Of a stretch of DNA of 63,586 nt, positions 44,330 through 53,384 are shown one piece after another. Both the position numbers and the translations under genes were made by a program. The stretch comes from an uncultured Prochlorococcus sp. (GTDB lineage: Bacteria > Cyanobacteriota > Cyanobacteriia > PCC-6307 > Cyanobiaceae). Where the stretch lies: assembly GCA_902624785.1 (NCBI GenBank), contig CACNYU010000005.1:1-63586 (forward strand), written 5' to 3'. The first letter of the stretch is position 1. Each line of letters starts with the position of its first letter. The notes below the pieces were generated by a model. The model saw only the letters and a program-made list of their open reading frames with translations, did no database searches and had not been told where the DNA came from.

Positions 44330-45772
44330 TTAACCAACTGACCCTTCTAGTTTTAAAGAGAGTAATTTGTCAGCTTCTGCCGCAAATTCCATAGGTAATT
44401 GATTAAAGACATCTCTGCAGAAACCGCTAACCATCATAGAAACTGCTTCTTCAAATTCTATACCTCTACTTTGTAAGTAAAAAAGTTGATCTTCTGAAAT
44501 TCTACACGTGCTCGCCTCATGTTCAACTTCTGAATTTGGTTGTTGAGATTGAATATATGGGAATGTATTCGCTGCTGCTTTATCTCCTATTAGCATCGAA
44601 TCACATTGACTATAATTTCTTGCACCTTTAGCTTGTGATCCAATTTTTACTAAGCCTCTATAACTATTTGAAGAGTGACCTGCACTAATGCCTTTGCTGA
44701 CAATTGTTGATTTAGTCTTTGGACCAATATGAATCATTTTTGTTCCTGTATCTGCTTGTTGAAGATTGTTTGTTAATGCTACAGAATAGAATTCACCTAT
44801 TGATTCTTCTCCGATTAAAATACAGCTTGGATACTTCCAAGTAATAGCTGAGCCAGTCTCTACTTGTGACCAACTTATTTTGCTCCTTTTCCCAATACAT
44901 TTTCCTCTTTTTGTAACAAAATTAAAGATCCCGCCCACACCTTTTTCATTGCCTGCATACCAATTTTGTACAGTTGAGTATTTTATGGAGGCATCGTCTA
45001 GAGCGATTAATTCAACAACTGCAGCATGTAATGTATTTGTATCAAACATTGGGGCAGTACAACCTTCTAAGTAACTAACTGAACTTCCTTCTTCTGCAAT
45101 TATTAAAGTTCTTTCGAACTGACCTGAATCACCACTGTTAATTCTGAAGTAAGACGATAAATCCATTGGGCAAGTTACATTTTTTGGGATATAAACAAAT
45201 GAACCATCGCTAAATACTGCTGAATTTAATGCTGCGAAATAATTGTCAGAGGCAGGTATGACTGAACCTAGATATTTTTCTATTAAATCAGAATGATCTT
45301 TAATAGCTTCGCTTATAGAACAAAATATTACTCCATGTTCTGCAAGTTGTTCTTTGAATGTAGTCGCTATTGAAACGCTATCGAACACAGCATCGACTGC
45401 AACGTTAGTTAGCCTTTTCTGTTCTGTTAAAGGAATGCCTAATTTGTCAAATGTCTCTAATAATTTAGGATCAACTTCATCTAAACTTTTTATTTTATCC
45501 TTTTGCTTGGGAGCAGAATAATAAATTATATCTTGATAATCAATTTTTTCATAACCTAAATCTGCCCAGTTTGGCTCCTCTAATTCTTTCCATTTCTTGA
45601 AAGCATTTAATCTAAAATTTAACAAATAATCAGGCTCATTTTTTTTAGATGAAATTAAGCGCACTATATCTTCATTGATGCCTTTAGAGATCTTTTCACT
45701 TTCAATTTCTGTGACAAAACCATATTTATACGGTTCGGAAACGATATTATCAACCAAATTTTCATTAACCAT
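44330..45772 (-). CDS. sufB: Fe-S cluster assembly protein SufB
   Basis: A 480-residue scaffold on which clusters are built. Motifs include '[20 protein letters not shown]', '[19 protein letters not shown]', '[15 protein letters not shown]', '[20 protein letters not shown]' and the C-terminal '[20 protein letters not shown]'. It is the first gene of the operon, and the start ATG is 97 bp from the divergent 118-aa gene. The gap contains no CAAC-N6-GTTG site of the kind bound by SufR in other cyanobacteria. Confidence 0.97.
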   Translation of the reverse strand: MVNENLVDNIVSEPYKYGFVTEIESEKISKGINEDIVRLISSKKNEPDYLLNFRLNAFKKWKELEEPNWADLGYEKIDYQDIIYYSAPKQKDKIKSLDEVDPKLLETFDKLGIPLTEQKRLTNVAVDAVFDSVSIATTFKEQLAEHGVIFCSISEAIKDHSDLIEKYLGSVIPASDNYFAALNSAVFSDGSFVYIPKNVTCPMDLSSYFRINSGDSGQFERTLIIAEEGSSVSYLEGCTAPMFDTNTLHAAVVELIALDDASIKYSTVQNWYAGNEKGVGGIFNFVTKRGKCIGKRSKISWSQVETGSAITWKYPSCILIGEESIGEFYSVALTNNLQQADTGTKMIHIGPKTKSTIVSKGISAGHSSNSYRGLVKIGSQAKGARNYSQCDSMLIGDKAAANTFPYIQSQQPNSEVEHEASTCRISEDQLFYLQSRGIEFEEAVSMMVSGFCRDVFNQLPMEFAAEADKLLSLKLEGSVG

Positions 45773-45869
45773 AATTTGAGTAGAAAATTTATTTCGATTA
45801 GACTCATATATACTTTAACTAAAGATATCCCAATATTGATTTTTTTTATTACCCTTTAATCTAATTTTA

Positions 45870-46226
45870 ATGTCTGAACAATTTAATTCTTTTATGAGTC
45901 CAGTTAAGAAAGAAGTCGTAGATCAAATTGAGAGGCTGGATTTATCAACATTACAAAAACTACACCTTAAATTACTGTCACACTGTTTAGAGGTATTTAA
46001 AGATATTTCAATAAAAGCTGACAAGGAATTTCCAAATGAAATCCTTTTAAAAAACTGGTGTGAAAATGAAGCTAAAAAATTAAAAGATGATAGTTTCTCA
46101 TTATTGTTGTTTGAACAAATGAATTCAGCTGCTATTAAATTAAAGAATTATGGGGAAAAGACAGGTAAGTATCCTCTAGATCTCAATTTAGATGATTTGA
46201 TTACATTAACTTCCTTAGAAAACTGA
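45870..46226 (+). CDS. Hypothetical helical protein (118 aa) divergent from sufB
   Basis: A 118-residue, largely alpha-helical, soluble protein ('MSEQFNSFMSPVKKEVVDQI', 'LSTLQKLHLKLLSHCLEVFK'). It has no helix-turn-helix and no cysteine cluster, so it is not SufR, the usual divergent neighbour of sufB. I do not recognise the family. It is transcribed away from sufB from a shared 97-bp region, which leaves a link to Fe-S biogenesis possible but unproven. Confidence 0.75.
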   Translation: MSEQFNSFMSPVKKEVVDQIERLDLSTLQKLHLKLLSHCLEVFKDISIKADKEFPNEILLKNWCENEAKKLKDDSFSLLLFEQMNSAAIKLKNYGEKTGKYPLDLNLDDLITLTSLEN

Positions 46227-46389
46227 GATTCAGAATTCGTGATCCCGAAGAAAAAATATAATTGAGATTAATCAAGTTTCGTATGGTAATAAATTTTAAA
46301 AAACAAAAAAAATTCTTTGATTTTTTATTTTTTTTAAATTCTTTTAAATAATAGTAATATCAATCGATTATAAGAAATTATAGAATTTT

Positions 46390-46419
46390 ATGAAACCAAA
46401 AGGAGTCAGTAGATCCTGA
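46390..46419 (+). promoter_or_regulatory. Possible 9-codon leader ORF and hairpin ahead of the DUF4912 gene
   Basis: ATG at 46390 opens a tiny frame reading MKPKGVSRS, ending in TGA at 46417-46419, out of frame with the main start 46425. It contains AGGAG (46401-46405). GTCAG (46405-46409) can pair with CTGAC (46416-46420) around a 6-nt loop, which would partly cover that ribosome site. This may influence translation of the downstream gene, or may be chance. Confidence 0.35.
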
Positions 46420-46424
46420 CGACA

Positions 46425-47597
46425 ATGAAAAATATCACGCAGTTTGGCAAAAAAAAGAACATACTGATCCCAAACAAAAACGGAGATTTTAAAGTGGGTG
46501 AAGGGATTAAAAGTAAGGATGAATTGCTTAGTCTAACCCTCAGACAATTGCGACAAGTGGCGAGCAAATTATCTGTTCCTCTTTATAGTCGTAAAACTAA
46601 GGCTGCATTAGTAGATTTAATAGTCAATTACCAAGCTAAAGCAAATAAAACTAGGAATATTCCACAGGCAAAAGATGATAAAAGTATTCTTAACCAGAAA
46701 GTAACTGATATACCGAATCAAGTAGATGAAAAAACAAATTTAGTATTTTTGCCTAGGGATCCCGATTGGGCCTATGTCTTCTGGCAAATTTCTGAGGTTG
46801 ATAGAGAGAAGGCAAAATCTCTTGGTGCCAATAAATTATGTTTAAGGCTTTACGACGTAACAGGTGCTAAAGATGGAGATTTTAATCAAGGAACTTTAAG
46901 GGAAATTGCAGTTGACAGTTACAGTACAGAATGGTATCTGCCTATACCAGTTCCAGATAGGGATTACAAAGTTGAGTTAGGTTATAGATATGGGTTTAAA
47001 TGGATGTCTTTAGCTTTCTCCTCTGCAGGACATGTACCAAACTCCCAGCCTTCTGAACAAATCTTAGATAAATTTGTTCCTTTTAATCTTGAGTCAGCGA
47101 CAGAAACTAACTTAGCAATAAAAAATCCAGACGAAAGTGAGATGATTGGATTGCATGAGCGTTTATATCAGGCCGCTACTACTTACCCAGAGCGATCTAG
47201 AATTGGCTCTGAAGAGTTTATGGAGAATGCTAAGACCTATAGTCAAAATCCTTATCAGAATGATTCAGGAGCGGGTATATGGTCTTCTGGATTGAATGAT
47301 TCAGGAGTTGGTATTTCTAATAGGTCTTTTTGGTTAGTTGCTGATGCAGAACTTATCGTATATGGAGCTACTGATCCTTCTGCCACTTTAACAATTGGTG
47401 ATGAAAAAGTACCATTGGCCTCTGATGGTACATTTAGGCTTCAAGTTCCCTTTAGAGATGGTTCACAGAATTATGAGATCAAAGCAACGGATGCAACTGG
47501 GCAGCAAGATAGATCTATCACTATGCGATTTGAAAGAGATACACCTTTGGACAATACGAATGAAAAATCCACAGCTGAAACTGAATGGTTTGAATAG
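46425..47597 (+). CDS. DUF4912 protein with N-terminal Rho-N/SAP-like helix pair
   Basis: A 390-residue protein. Residues about 30-66 ('LLSLTLRQLRQVASKLSVPL' then 'YSRKTKAALVDLI') look like a Rho N-terminal/SAP-like nucleic-acid-binding helix pair. Residues about 105-190 ('FLPRDPDWAYVFWQISEVDR', 'LCLRLYDVTG', 'WYLPIPVPDRDYKVELGYRY') match DUF4912. A C-terminal Ig-like stretch follows ('SFWLVADAELIVYGATDPSA'), also usual in this group. Function is unknown. ATG at 46425, with AGGAG about 20 bp upstream, farther than usual. Confidence 0.88.
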   Translation: MKNITQFGKKKNILIPNKNGDFKVGEGIKSKDELLSLTLRQLRQVASKLSVPLYSRKTKAALVDLIVNYQAKANKTRNIPQAKDDKSILNQKVTDIPNQVDEKTNLVFLPRDPDWAYVFWQISEVDREKAKSLGANKLCLRLYDVTGAKDGDFNQGTLREIAVDSYSTEWYLPIPVPDRDYKVELGYRYGFKWMSLAFSSAGHVPNSQPSEQILDKFVPFNLESATETNLAIKNPDESEMIGLHERLYQAATTYPERSRIGSEEFMENAKTYSQNPYQNDSGAGIWSSGLNDSGVGISNRSFWLVADAELIVYGATDPSATLTIGDEKVPLASDGTFRLQVPFRDGSQNYEIKATDATGQQDRSITMRFERDTPLDNTNEKSTAETEWFE

Positions 47598-47600
47598 CTA

Positions 47601-47771
47601 ATGAAAAAAAATTTTATTGCTTTTACTCCTTTAATGGGAGCATTAACTTTCCCTCTAATAGTACCTATAACTATTTCAAAGTTAGGAATTAATTACGGTA
47701 TCATCTCTGCTTTATTAATCAGTTCTTTATGGTTTATCGCTATGTTAAGAACTGCCGAAATGCCACATTAA
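47601..47771 (+). CDS. Small membrane protein (56 aa)
   Basis: ATG at 47601, three bases after the stop of the DUF4912 gene, so very likely in the same operon. It reads MKKNFIAFTPLMGALTFPLI, then VPITISKLGINYGIISALLI and SSLWFIAMLRTAEMPH. It has two hydrophobic segments and a short polar end. I do not recognise the family. Confidence 0.7.
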   Translation: MKKNFIAFTPLMGALTFPLIVPITISKLGINYGIISALLISSLWFIAMLRTAEMPH

Positions 47772-47802
47772 ATTAGTTAGATTTGCAAATAATAATTTTA
47801 AA

Positions 47803-49440
47803 ATGTATAAACTTAAAAATATAACTTTAGAAAAACCTTTTAAGGATCAGAAGCCAGGAACCTCTGGTCTTCGAAAGAGTTCATTGCAATTTCAAGAGCC
47901 ACATTACTTAGAAATATTTGTTGAGTCAGTTTTACGTCAATTAGAAAATTTGGAAGGGAGTACTTTAATACTCGGAGGAGACGGTAGATATGGGAATAAA
48001 AAAGCAATACAAAAAATTATTCAGATTTGTGCTGCGCACAACGTAGGTAAAATTATTATTACTAAGGATGGGATCTTATCCACTCCGGCAGCTTCAAATC
48101 TGATTAGAAAAAGAAATGCTCTTTTAGGGATTATTCTTTCTGCAAGTCATAACCCTGGAGGAGTTGACGGAGATTTTGGAATTAAAGTAAATATCTCAAA
48201 TGGAGGTCCTGCTCCAGAAAAACTTACAAATCAAATATATCGTTGTAGTCAATCATTATTAAACTATAAATTTTATGATTATCCTATCCCAGATTTTACT
48301 TGTGAAGGATCTTTTAAAATAAAAGATATGGTTGTAGAAATTATTGATGGTGTTGAAGATTATGTGACTTTAATGGAAAAAATCTTTGATTTAGATCAAA
48401 TAGGAGACTATTTACAAAATAATTTTTCTATAGTCTTCGATGCAATGAATGCTGTGACAGGACCTTATGCGAGGAAATTATTTGTAAATAAAATTGGGCT
48501 TTCTGAAAATTGTCTGATGAATGCAACGCCTCTACAAAATTTTGGTAATTTACATCCAGATCCAAATCTAACCTATGCTGATAAATTAGCTGATTTACTT
48601 CTTAACAAGAGAATTTTTGATTTTGGTGCCGCATGTGATGGTGATGGAGATAGAAATATGATCCTTGGTAAAGGATGCTTCGTAAATCCAAGTGATAGTT
48701 TAGCAGTTATCACTGCTAATACAAATCTTGTTCCAGGTTACAAAAATTCTGTCTCCGGAGTAGCAAGGTCGATGCCTACAAGTATGGCTGTTGATTGTGT
48801 TGCTAAAGAATTAAATATCCCTTGTTATGAGACTCCCACGGGCTGGAAGTTCTTTGGTAATCTTTTAGATTCTGATAAGATTACTATCTGTGGTGAGGAA
48901 AGTTTTGGAACGGGTAGTAATCATGTAAGAGAAAAAGATGGTCTATGGGCAGTATTGTTTTGGTTACAAATTTTAGCAGCTAAAAAATGCTCAGTAATGG
49001 ATGTGATGAAGCAGCATTGGTCACAATTTGGGAGGAATTACTATTCAAGACATGATTATGAAGCTATACCTCCTGAAATAGCTAATCAAATATTTAATAA
49101 TTTAGAGTCACTTTTGCCTAATTTAAAGAATGAAAGATTTTCTAATAGTTTAGTTTTAGATGCAGATAATTTTTCTTATGAAGATCCTATAGATAAAACC
49201 ATAAGTACTAATCAAGGTTTAAGAATAATATTAGAAAATAATTCGCGAATAATATTACGCTTATCTGGCACTGGCACCAAGGGTTCTACTCTAAGATTAT
49301 ACTTTGAAAAGACCTCCCTTTCACACGATAAACTTGATCTAAATCCTCAAATAGCTTTACAGGATTTAATAACCAGCTTGGATGATTTATTAAATATATC
49401 AAACCTCACAAAAATGGAATCTCCTACTGTTATAACTTAA
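47803..49440 (+). CDS. pgm: Phosphoglucomutase (alpha-D-glucose phosphate-specific)
   Basis: Interconverts glucose-1-phosphate and glucose-6-phosphate, linking glycogen metabolism with glycolysis. The 545-residue length is that of the long bacterial PGM type. Motifs are 'QKPGTSGLRKS' at the N-terminus, the phosphoserine loop 'LSASHNPGGVDGDFGIKVN', the metal loop 'ACDGDGDRN', the sugar loop 'CGEESFGTGSNHVREKDG' and the C-terminal phosphate loop 'RLSGTGTKGSTLRLY'. Start ATG. rarA follows after 21 bp. Confidence 0.97.
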   Translation: MYKLKNITLEKPFKDQKPGTSGLRKSSLQFQEPHYLEIFVESVLRQLENLEGSTLILGGDGRYGNKKAIQKIIQICAAHNVGKIIITKDGILSTPAASNLIRKRNALLGIILSASHNPGGVDGDFGIKVNISNGGPAPEKLTNQIYRCSQSLLNYKFYDYPIPDFTCEGSFKIKDMVVEIIDGVEDYVTLMEKIFDLDQIGDYLQNNFSIVFDAMNAVTGPYARKLFVNKIGLSENCLMNATPLQNFGNLHPDPNLTYADKLADLLLNKRIFDFGAACDGDGDRNMILGKGCFVNPSDSLAVITANTNLVPGYKNSVSGVARSMPTSMAVDCVAKELNIPCYETPTGWKFFGNLLDSDKITICGEESFGTGSNHVREKDGLWAVLFWLQILAAKKCSVMDVMKQHWSQFGRNYYSRHDYEAIPPEIANQIFNNLESLLPNLKNERFSNSLVLDADNFSYEDPIDKTISTNQGLRIILENNSRIILRLSGTGTKGSTLRLYFEKTSLSHDKLDLNPQIALQDLITSLDDLLNISNLTKMESPTVIT

Positions 49441-49461
49441 TTTTCAATTTAGGATTTTTAT

Positions 49462-50727
49462 ATGCAATCTGATAATTTATTTGATTATCAACAGTCTGCT
49501 TTAAACCAGTCACCACTAGCAGATATATTAAGACCAAAGTTTATAGAGGAATTTTATGGACAGCATGATATTCTTTCAAAAAATTCTGTACTTCGTAATG
49601 CGATATTAAATGACAAAGTTGGTAATTCAATCTTTTCAGGCCCCCCAGGTGTAGGGAAAACAACTTTAGTAGAAATTATTTCTTCATACACAAGAGCATC
49701 AATGATTAAATTAAATGCTGTTTTATCTGGTGTTAAGGAACTTAGAAATGAAATTTTATTAGCTGAAGAAAGATGGAAAAAATCAAAGAGGAAAACAATT
49801 TTATTTATTGATGAGGTGCATAGATTCACATCTGTTCAGCAAGATGCATTATTGCCCTCAATTGAAAATGGTACTATCATTTTTATTGGTGCAACTACCG
49901 AAAATCCAACATATGCAGTCAATAAAGCTCTATTAAGTAGGTCAAGAGTTTTTAAATTGTCTCCATTAAGTGAAATCGATCTCCAGAAAATAGTTGAAAA
50001 GGTAATCAAATATTATAAAAATTCTGATTTTAATAAAAATATAAATATTACACATAAAGCATTAGATCATTTAATAAACTTTTCAAGTGGTGATGCTAGA
50101 AATCTTATAAATGCATTGGAATTAGCAGTGAATAATACATCTGAAAAAGGAGACAAGACTATAGAAATAAATTTATCTACGGCTAAAGATTCAATTCAAA
50201 ATAAAAATATTATTTATGATAAATTCGGACAGAATCATTATGATATCGTAAGTGCTTTTATTAAGTCTATTAGAGGTTCTGATCCTGATGCTACTCTATA
50301 TTGGCTAGCAAATATGATTGAAGCGGGTGAGAATCCAGACTATATTTTCAGAAGATTATTGATTTCAGCGAGTGAAGATATTGGTTTGGCGGATCCTTAT
50401 GCAATAGTAGTTGTTAATTCATGTTATGGGGCTTTTGAGAAGGTAGGTTTTCCAGAGGGTTATTATTTTCTTTCGCAAGCTTCGTTATTTTTAGCAATTT
50501 CTCCAAAAAGTAATAGTACCAAATATATATTTAATGCTATTGAAACACTAAAATCAAATAAATTACCTTCAGTCCCAGACCATTTAAAATATAAATCAAA
50601 AACGTATAAAAATCCTCATGAATTTTTAAAAAATGATCTAGTTCAAAAATATATGCCAAATAATCTTATTGACCATAAAATATGGTATTCCAATAAAAGT
50701 GGTTGGGAGAAAGATAAAGATTATTAA
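49462..50727 (+). CDS. rarA: Replication-associated recombination AAA ATPase RarA (MgsA)
   Basis: A 421-residue clamp-loader-like ATPase acting at stalled replication forks. Walker A is 'FSGPPGVGKTTLVEII', Walker B is 'TILFIDEVHRFTSVQQDALL', the sensor segment is 'FIGATTENPTYAVNKALLSR', and 'SIRGSDPDATLYWLANMIEA' followed by 'ASEDIGLADPYA' is the C-terminal oligomerisation domain. Several cyanobacterial RarA proteins are fused to other domains; this one is not. Confidence 0.95.
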   Translation: MQSDNLFDYQQSALNQSPLADILRPKFIEEFYGQHDILSKNSVLRNAILNDKVGNSIFSGPPGVGKTTLVEIISSYTRASMIKLNAVLSGVKELRNEILLAEERWKKSKRKTILFIDEVHRFTSVQQDALLPSIENGTIIFIGATTENPTYAVNKALLSRSRVFKLSPLSEIDLQKIVEKVIKYYKNSDFNKNINITHKALDHLINFSSGDARNLINALELAVNNTSEKGDKTIEINLSTAKDSIQNKNIIYDKFGQNHYDIVSAFIKSIRGSDPDATLYWLANMIEAGENPDYIFRRLLISASEDIGLADPYAIVVVNSCYGAFEKVGFPEGYYFLSQASLFLAISPKSNSTKYIFNAIETLKSNKLPSVPDHLKYKSKTYKNPHEFLKNDLVQKYMPNNLIDHKIWYSNKSGWEKDKDY

Positions 50728-50736
50728 ATTGTTGTC

Positions 50737-51384
50737 TTATAGATTGCAACAAATTATTTTTGGCAGGTCATCGATTGTTTTATTTTTATAGGCAATTGAA
50801 ATAGTCCAATCTAAGAAAGGAATTTGTATTAAATTTAATTCAATCTTTTTACTATTGTGATATATGTTCTCCTTATTAATTTTATATTTCCATTCCTTTA
50901 TATCTCTTGATAATTTTCCTCTGTCATATTTTATGGCTGCTTCAATAGCACTCCATTCTTTAAGAATGGAATATTTGTTAAATTTATAGCTGTCCACATT
51001 TTTTTTATAAAAATATTTTTTTGCTAATGTTTGATAATTAAAATCTCTATCAGATCTCTCGATGTCAATACCTATATTTTCTTGATGCCAGCCAATTATA
51101 AATGCATCTTTACAATGACTAATACTTATATATCCCATCCCATTAGGAAGCTTTGGTGGTTCCCCTGGATAAGCAGTAATAGGTACTTTATTAGGATTGA
51201 TATTAAAGAGAGCTGATAAAGCATCTCTCATGTAATATCTTGTCTCTAAAAATATTTTTGCTTTTGCTCTAGAAAGATTTGAGGCAATTTGTAATTCACT
51301 AGCAGTTGAAACATGTGTTAAGTAACCCATCTTGTATAACCAAATTTTTGGTAATCTATTCGGATAGTTATTTATTATGTTCAA
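50737..51384 (-). CDS. 4'-phosphopantetheinyl transferase (Sfp/HetI-like)
   Basis: Attaches phosphopantetheine to carrier proteins such as the fatty-acid ACP. Features are 'LPKIWLYKMGYLTHVSTASE' at the N-terminus, 'YISISHCKDAFIIGW', the Mg-binding 'GIDIERSDRDF' and 'KEWSAIEAAIK' (W-S-x-x-E-A form). A GTG at 51411 would give 224 residues; a TTG at 51384 gives 215 and just abuts the divergent bcp start, which I prefer. The two divergent genes thus share their start region completely. Confidence 0.88.
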   Translation of the reverse strand: MNIINNYPNRLPKIWLYKMGYLTHVSTASELQIASNLSRAKAKIFLETRYYMRDALSALFNINPNKVPITAYPGEPPKLPNGMGYISISHCKDAFIIGWHQENIGIDIERSDRDFNYQTLAKKYFYKKNVDSYKFNKYSILKEWSAIEAAIKYDRGKLSRDIKEWKYKINKENIYHNSKKIELNLIQIPFLDWTISIAYKNKTIDDLPKIICCNL

Positions 51385-51851
51385 TGGTTCTTCAAATTGG
51401 TGATAAGGCACCTAAATTTACTTTAAAGGATGCTTTTCAGAAAGAGATATCTTTAAATGATTTTATAGGTAAAAGAGTAATAATTTATTTTTATCCCAAG
51501 GACAATACACCTGGATGTACGAAAGAAGCATGCAATTTTAAAGATAATTGGGATACCCTTAAAAGAAATAATATAGTTGTCCTTGGAATTAGTAAAGATG
51601 ATGCGTCATCTCATCAAAAATTTATAGATAAATTTGAACTTCCATTTATACTTTTAACAGATCCAATACCTTGTCAAGTTGCATCTGATTATGAAAGTTA
51701 TGGTTTAAAAAAATTCATGGGAAAAGAATATATGGGTATGATCAGAAATACATTTGTAGTAGATCCTCATGGCAATATTGAGAAAATATATTCCAAGGTG
51801 AAAGCAGCAATTATGGCTGATCATATTATTACTGATTTGCAATTAACTTGA
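51384..51851 (+). CDS. bcp: Thioredoxin-dependent peroxiredoxin (Bcp/PrxQ)
   Basis: Reduces hydrogen and organic peroxides. The 155-residue protein starts at the ATG 51384 ('MVLQIGDKAPKFTLKDAFQK'); a longer frame from 51306 would add residues not seen in the family. The active site is 'FYPKDNTPGCTKEACNFKDN', with the peroxidatic Cys in PGCT and the resolving Cys five residues later, the PrxQ pattern. 'MIRNTFVVDPHGNI' is the C-terminal motif. Confidence 0.96.
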   Translation: MVLQIGDKAPKFTLKDAFQKEISLNDFIGKRVIIYFYPKDNTPGCTKEACNFKDNWDTLKRNNIVVLGISKDDASSHQKFIDKFELPFILLTDPIPCQVASDYESYGLKKFMGKEYMGMIRNTFVVDPHGNIEKIYSKVKAAIMADHIITDLQLT

Positions 51852-51870
51852 ATTAATCTTTGAAAATAAT

Positions 51871-52551
51871 CTATTTCTTATTTAAAAATATCATTCCATA
51901 CATAACTAAATTTGGCTCTACTATAAAATCTTTGATTTCTTTTTTTAGTGAATTTCCTATTAAATTTGCATCTCCACCACAAAGAATTAATATATCTTTT
52001 GTGCTGTCAAAAGATATATTAATAGCTCCTACTATTGAATTATAAACGCCTCTCAACATTGCATTCATTGTTGATATTTCAAATTTATTATTTGGAATAA
52101 ATAGTTTGTTAGGGAAAATCAGATTTTTAGTATTTTGTTCCATAGATTTTAATTGGGTCGTAAAGCCTGGAAATAATTGTCCTCCTAAAATATTTCCTTG
52201 ATTATCTATTTTTGTCATCGATACGGTTGTCCCTAAATCAACTATTAATAAATTTTTATTTAATTTATTTTTAATTATTCTTAACGCTGCAAAACAAACT
52301 AATGCTCTATCAATCCCAATGAAATTAGGTATATTTTTCATGGTTATATCTTTGAGAGTTACTTGGTTTGTTTTTAATAAATTATCATTAGAGTATTTTC
52401 CAACTGACGCCCAAATTAATTTTTTAAAATTAATATTGTTTGGTAATAACTCGTTAATTGATGTATTACTAAATTTATAAGAATAATTTTGTCTAAAAGC
52501 CCAATGTAATCTAGTATTGCCGATGAGTAAATAATCAACAATATCCTTCAT
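51871..52551 (-). CDS. coaX: Type III pantothenate kinase
   Basis: Phosphorylates pantothenate, the first step of CoA synthesis; the last step (coaE) is at 16458-17075. A 226-residue ASKHA-fold protein with 'YLLIGNTRLHWAFRQ' (phosphate loop; the usual Asp before it is replaced), 'FIGIDRALVCFAAL' and 'LIVDLGTTVSMTKID', then 'GGQLFPGFTTQLKSM' and 'LCGGDANLI'. The diverged N-terminal loop is typical of marine picocyanobacteria. It lies 8 bp after cysH. Confidence 0.9.
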   Translation of the reverse strand: MKDIVDYLLIGNTRLHWAFRQNYSYKFSNTSINELLPNNINFKKLIWASVGKYSNDNLLKTNQVTLKDITMKNIPNFIGIDRALVCFAALRIIKNKLNKNLLIVDLGTTVSMTKIDNQGNILGGQLFPGFTTQLKSMEQNTKNLIFPNKLFIPNNKFEISTMNAMLRGVYNSIVGAINISFDSTKDILILCGGDANLIGNSLKKEIKDFIVEPNLVMYGMIFLNKK

Positions 52552-52559
52552 GGTTGATC

Positions 52560-53288
52560 TTAAATTTGATAATCATTGACATGCAAGCCACATTCTTGCT
52601 TTATACCTCCAAAACGTGTAGATCTACCTTTGGCATTTGATGATTCTGCAGAGCTTGAATGCCAATCTCCAACAGTGGAATAACCTCGTAAGAAAAGTGG
52701 GTGTTGAGGTAAATTTTTTTCTTGCATGTAATAGAATATATCTTTTTGACTCCATCCAAGTAATGGTCTTATAGAGAGAGTCCCTCTAATTAATTCTATA
52801 AATTTCATCTTCTCCCTATTTGTGGTTTGTTGCGCTCTAACTCCGCTTCCCCAGCAATTTATAGAATATTTTTTAAGGGCCTTATCTAAAGGATCAACTT
52901 TTCTAATTTGATGATATTTATTGATATCTTTTACTTTATTACTTTCCCATAGTTTTCCATGCATTGCCTCCATATGAGCAGGTGAGATATCGCTTTGAAG
53001 AATCGTAATATCTAATGATAATTTGTTAATTAGTGTATTGGCATATAAATAAGTTTCTTTTGGTAAGTATCCAGTATCTATCCAAAAAATTTTAACTTTA
53101 TTTTTTAAGGATGAACTTTGAATTAAATGTAATAAAACTGAGGATTGAATTCCAAAACTTGTTGTACAAGCAAAACTATTATCAAATTTTTGCAAGCCCC
53201 ACTCTAAAATTTCTAAAGAGCTTAATTGTGTAAGTTCTTCGTTAAATTTTTCTAAATTATATTTTGTTTGTATAGGTTTGGTATCCAT
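52560..53288 (-). CDS. cysH: Phosphoadenylyl-sulfate (PAPS) reductase
   Basis: Reduces PAPS to sulfite in sulfate assimilation. A 242-residue protein with 'ACTTSFGIQSSVLLHLI' (nucleotide-binding SxGxxS-type loop), 'VKIFWIDTGYLPKETY' and the C-terminal catalytic 'KQECGLHVNDYQI' (ECGLH cysteine). The paired cysteines that bind a 4Fe-4S cluster in APS reductases are absent (only 'INCWGSGVR'), so PAPS is the likely substrate. Start ATG, divergent from the NADH dehydrogenase gene. Confidence 0.94.
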   Translation of the reverse strand: MDTKPIQTKYNLEKFNEELTQLSSLEILEWGLQKFDNSFACTTSFGIQSSVLLHLIQSSSLKNKVKIFWIDTGYLPKETYLYANTLINKLSLDITILQSDISPAHMEAMHGKLWESNKVKDINKYHQIRKVDPLDKALKKYSINCWGSGVRAQQTTNREKMKFIELIRGTLSIRPLLGWSQKDIFYYMQEKNLPQHPLFLRGYSTVGDWHSSSAESSNAKGRSTRFGGIKQECGLHVNDYQI

Positions 53289-53384
53289 TTTTCGTTTAAA
53301 TTTTTAATTTTTAGGAAATCACACTCGAATTAAATCATATTCGTTTAATTTAATAATACATTCATGTCTATTTATATTAATTAA

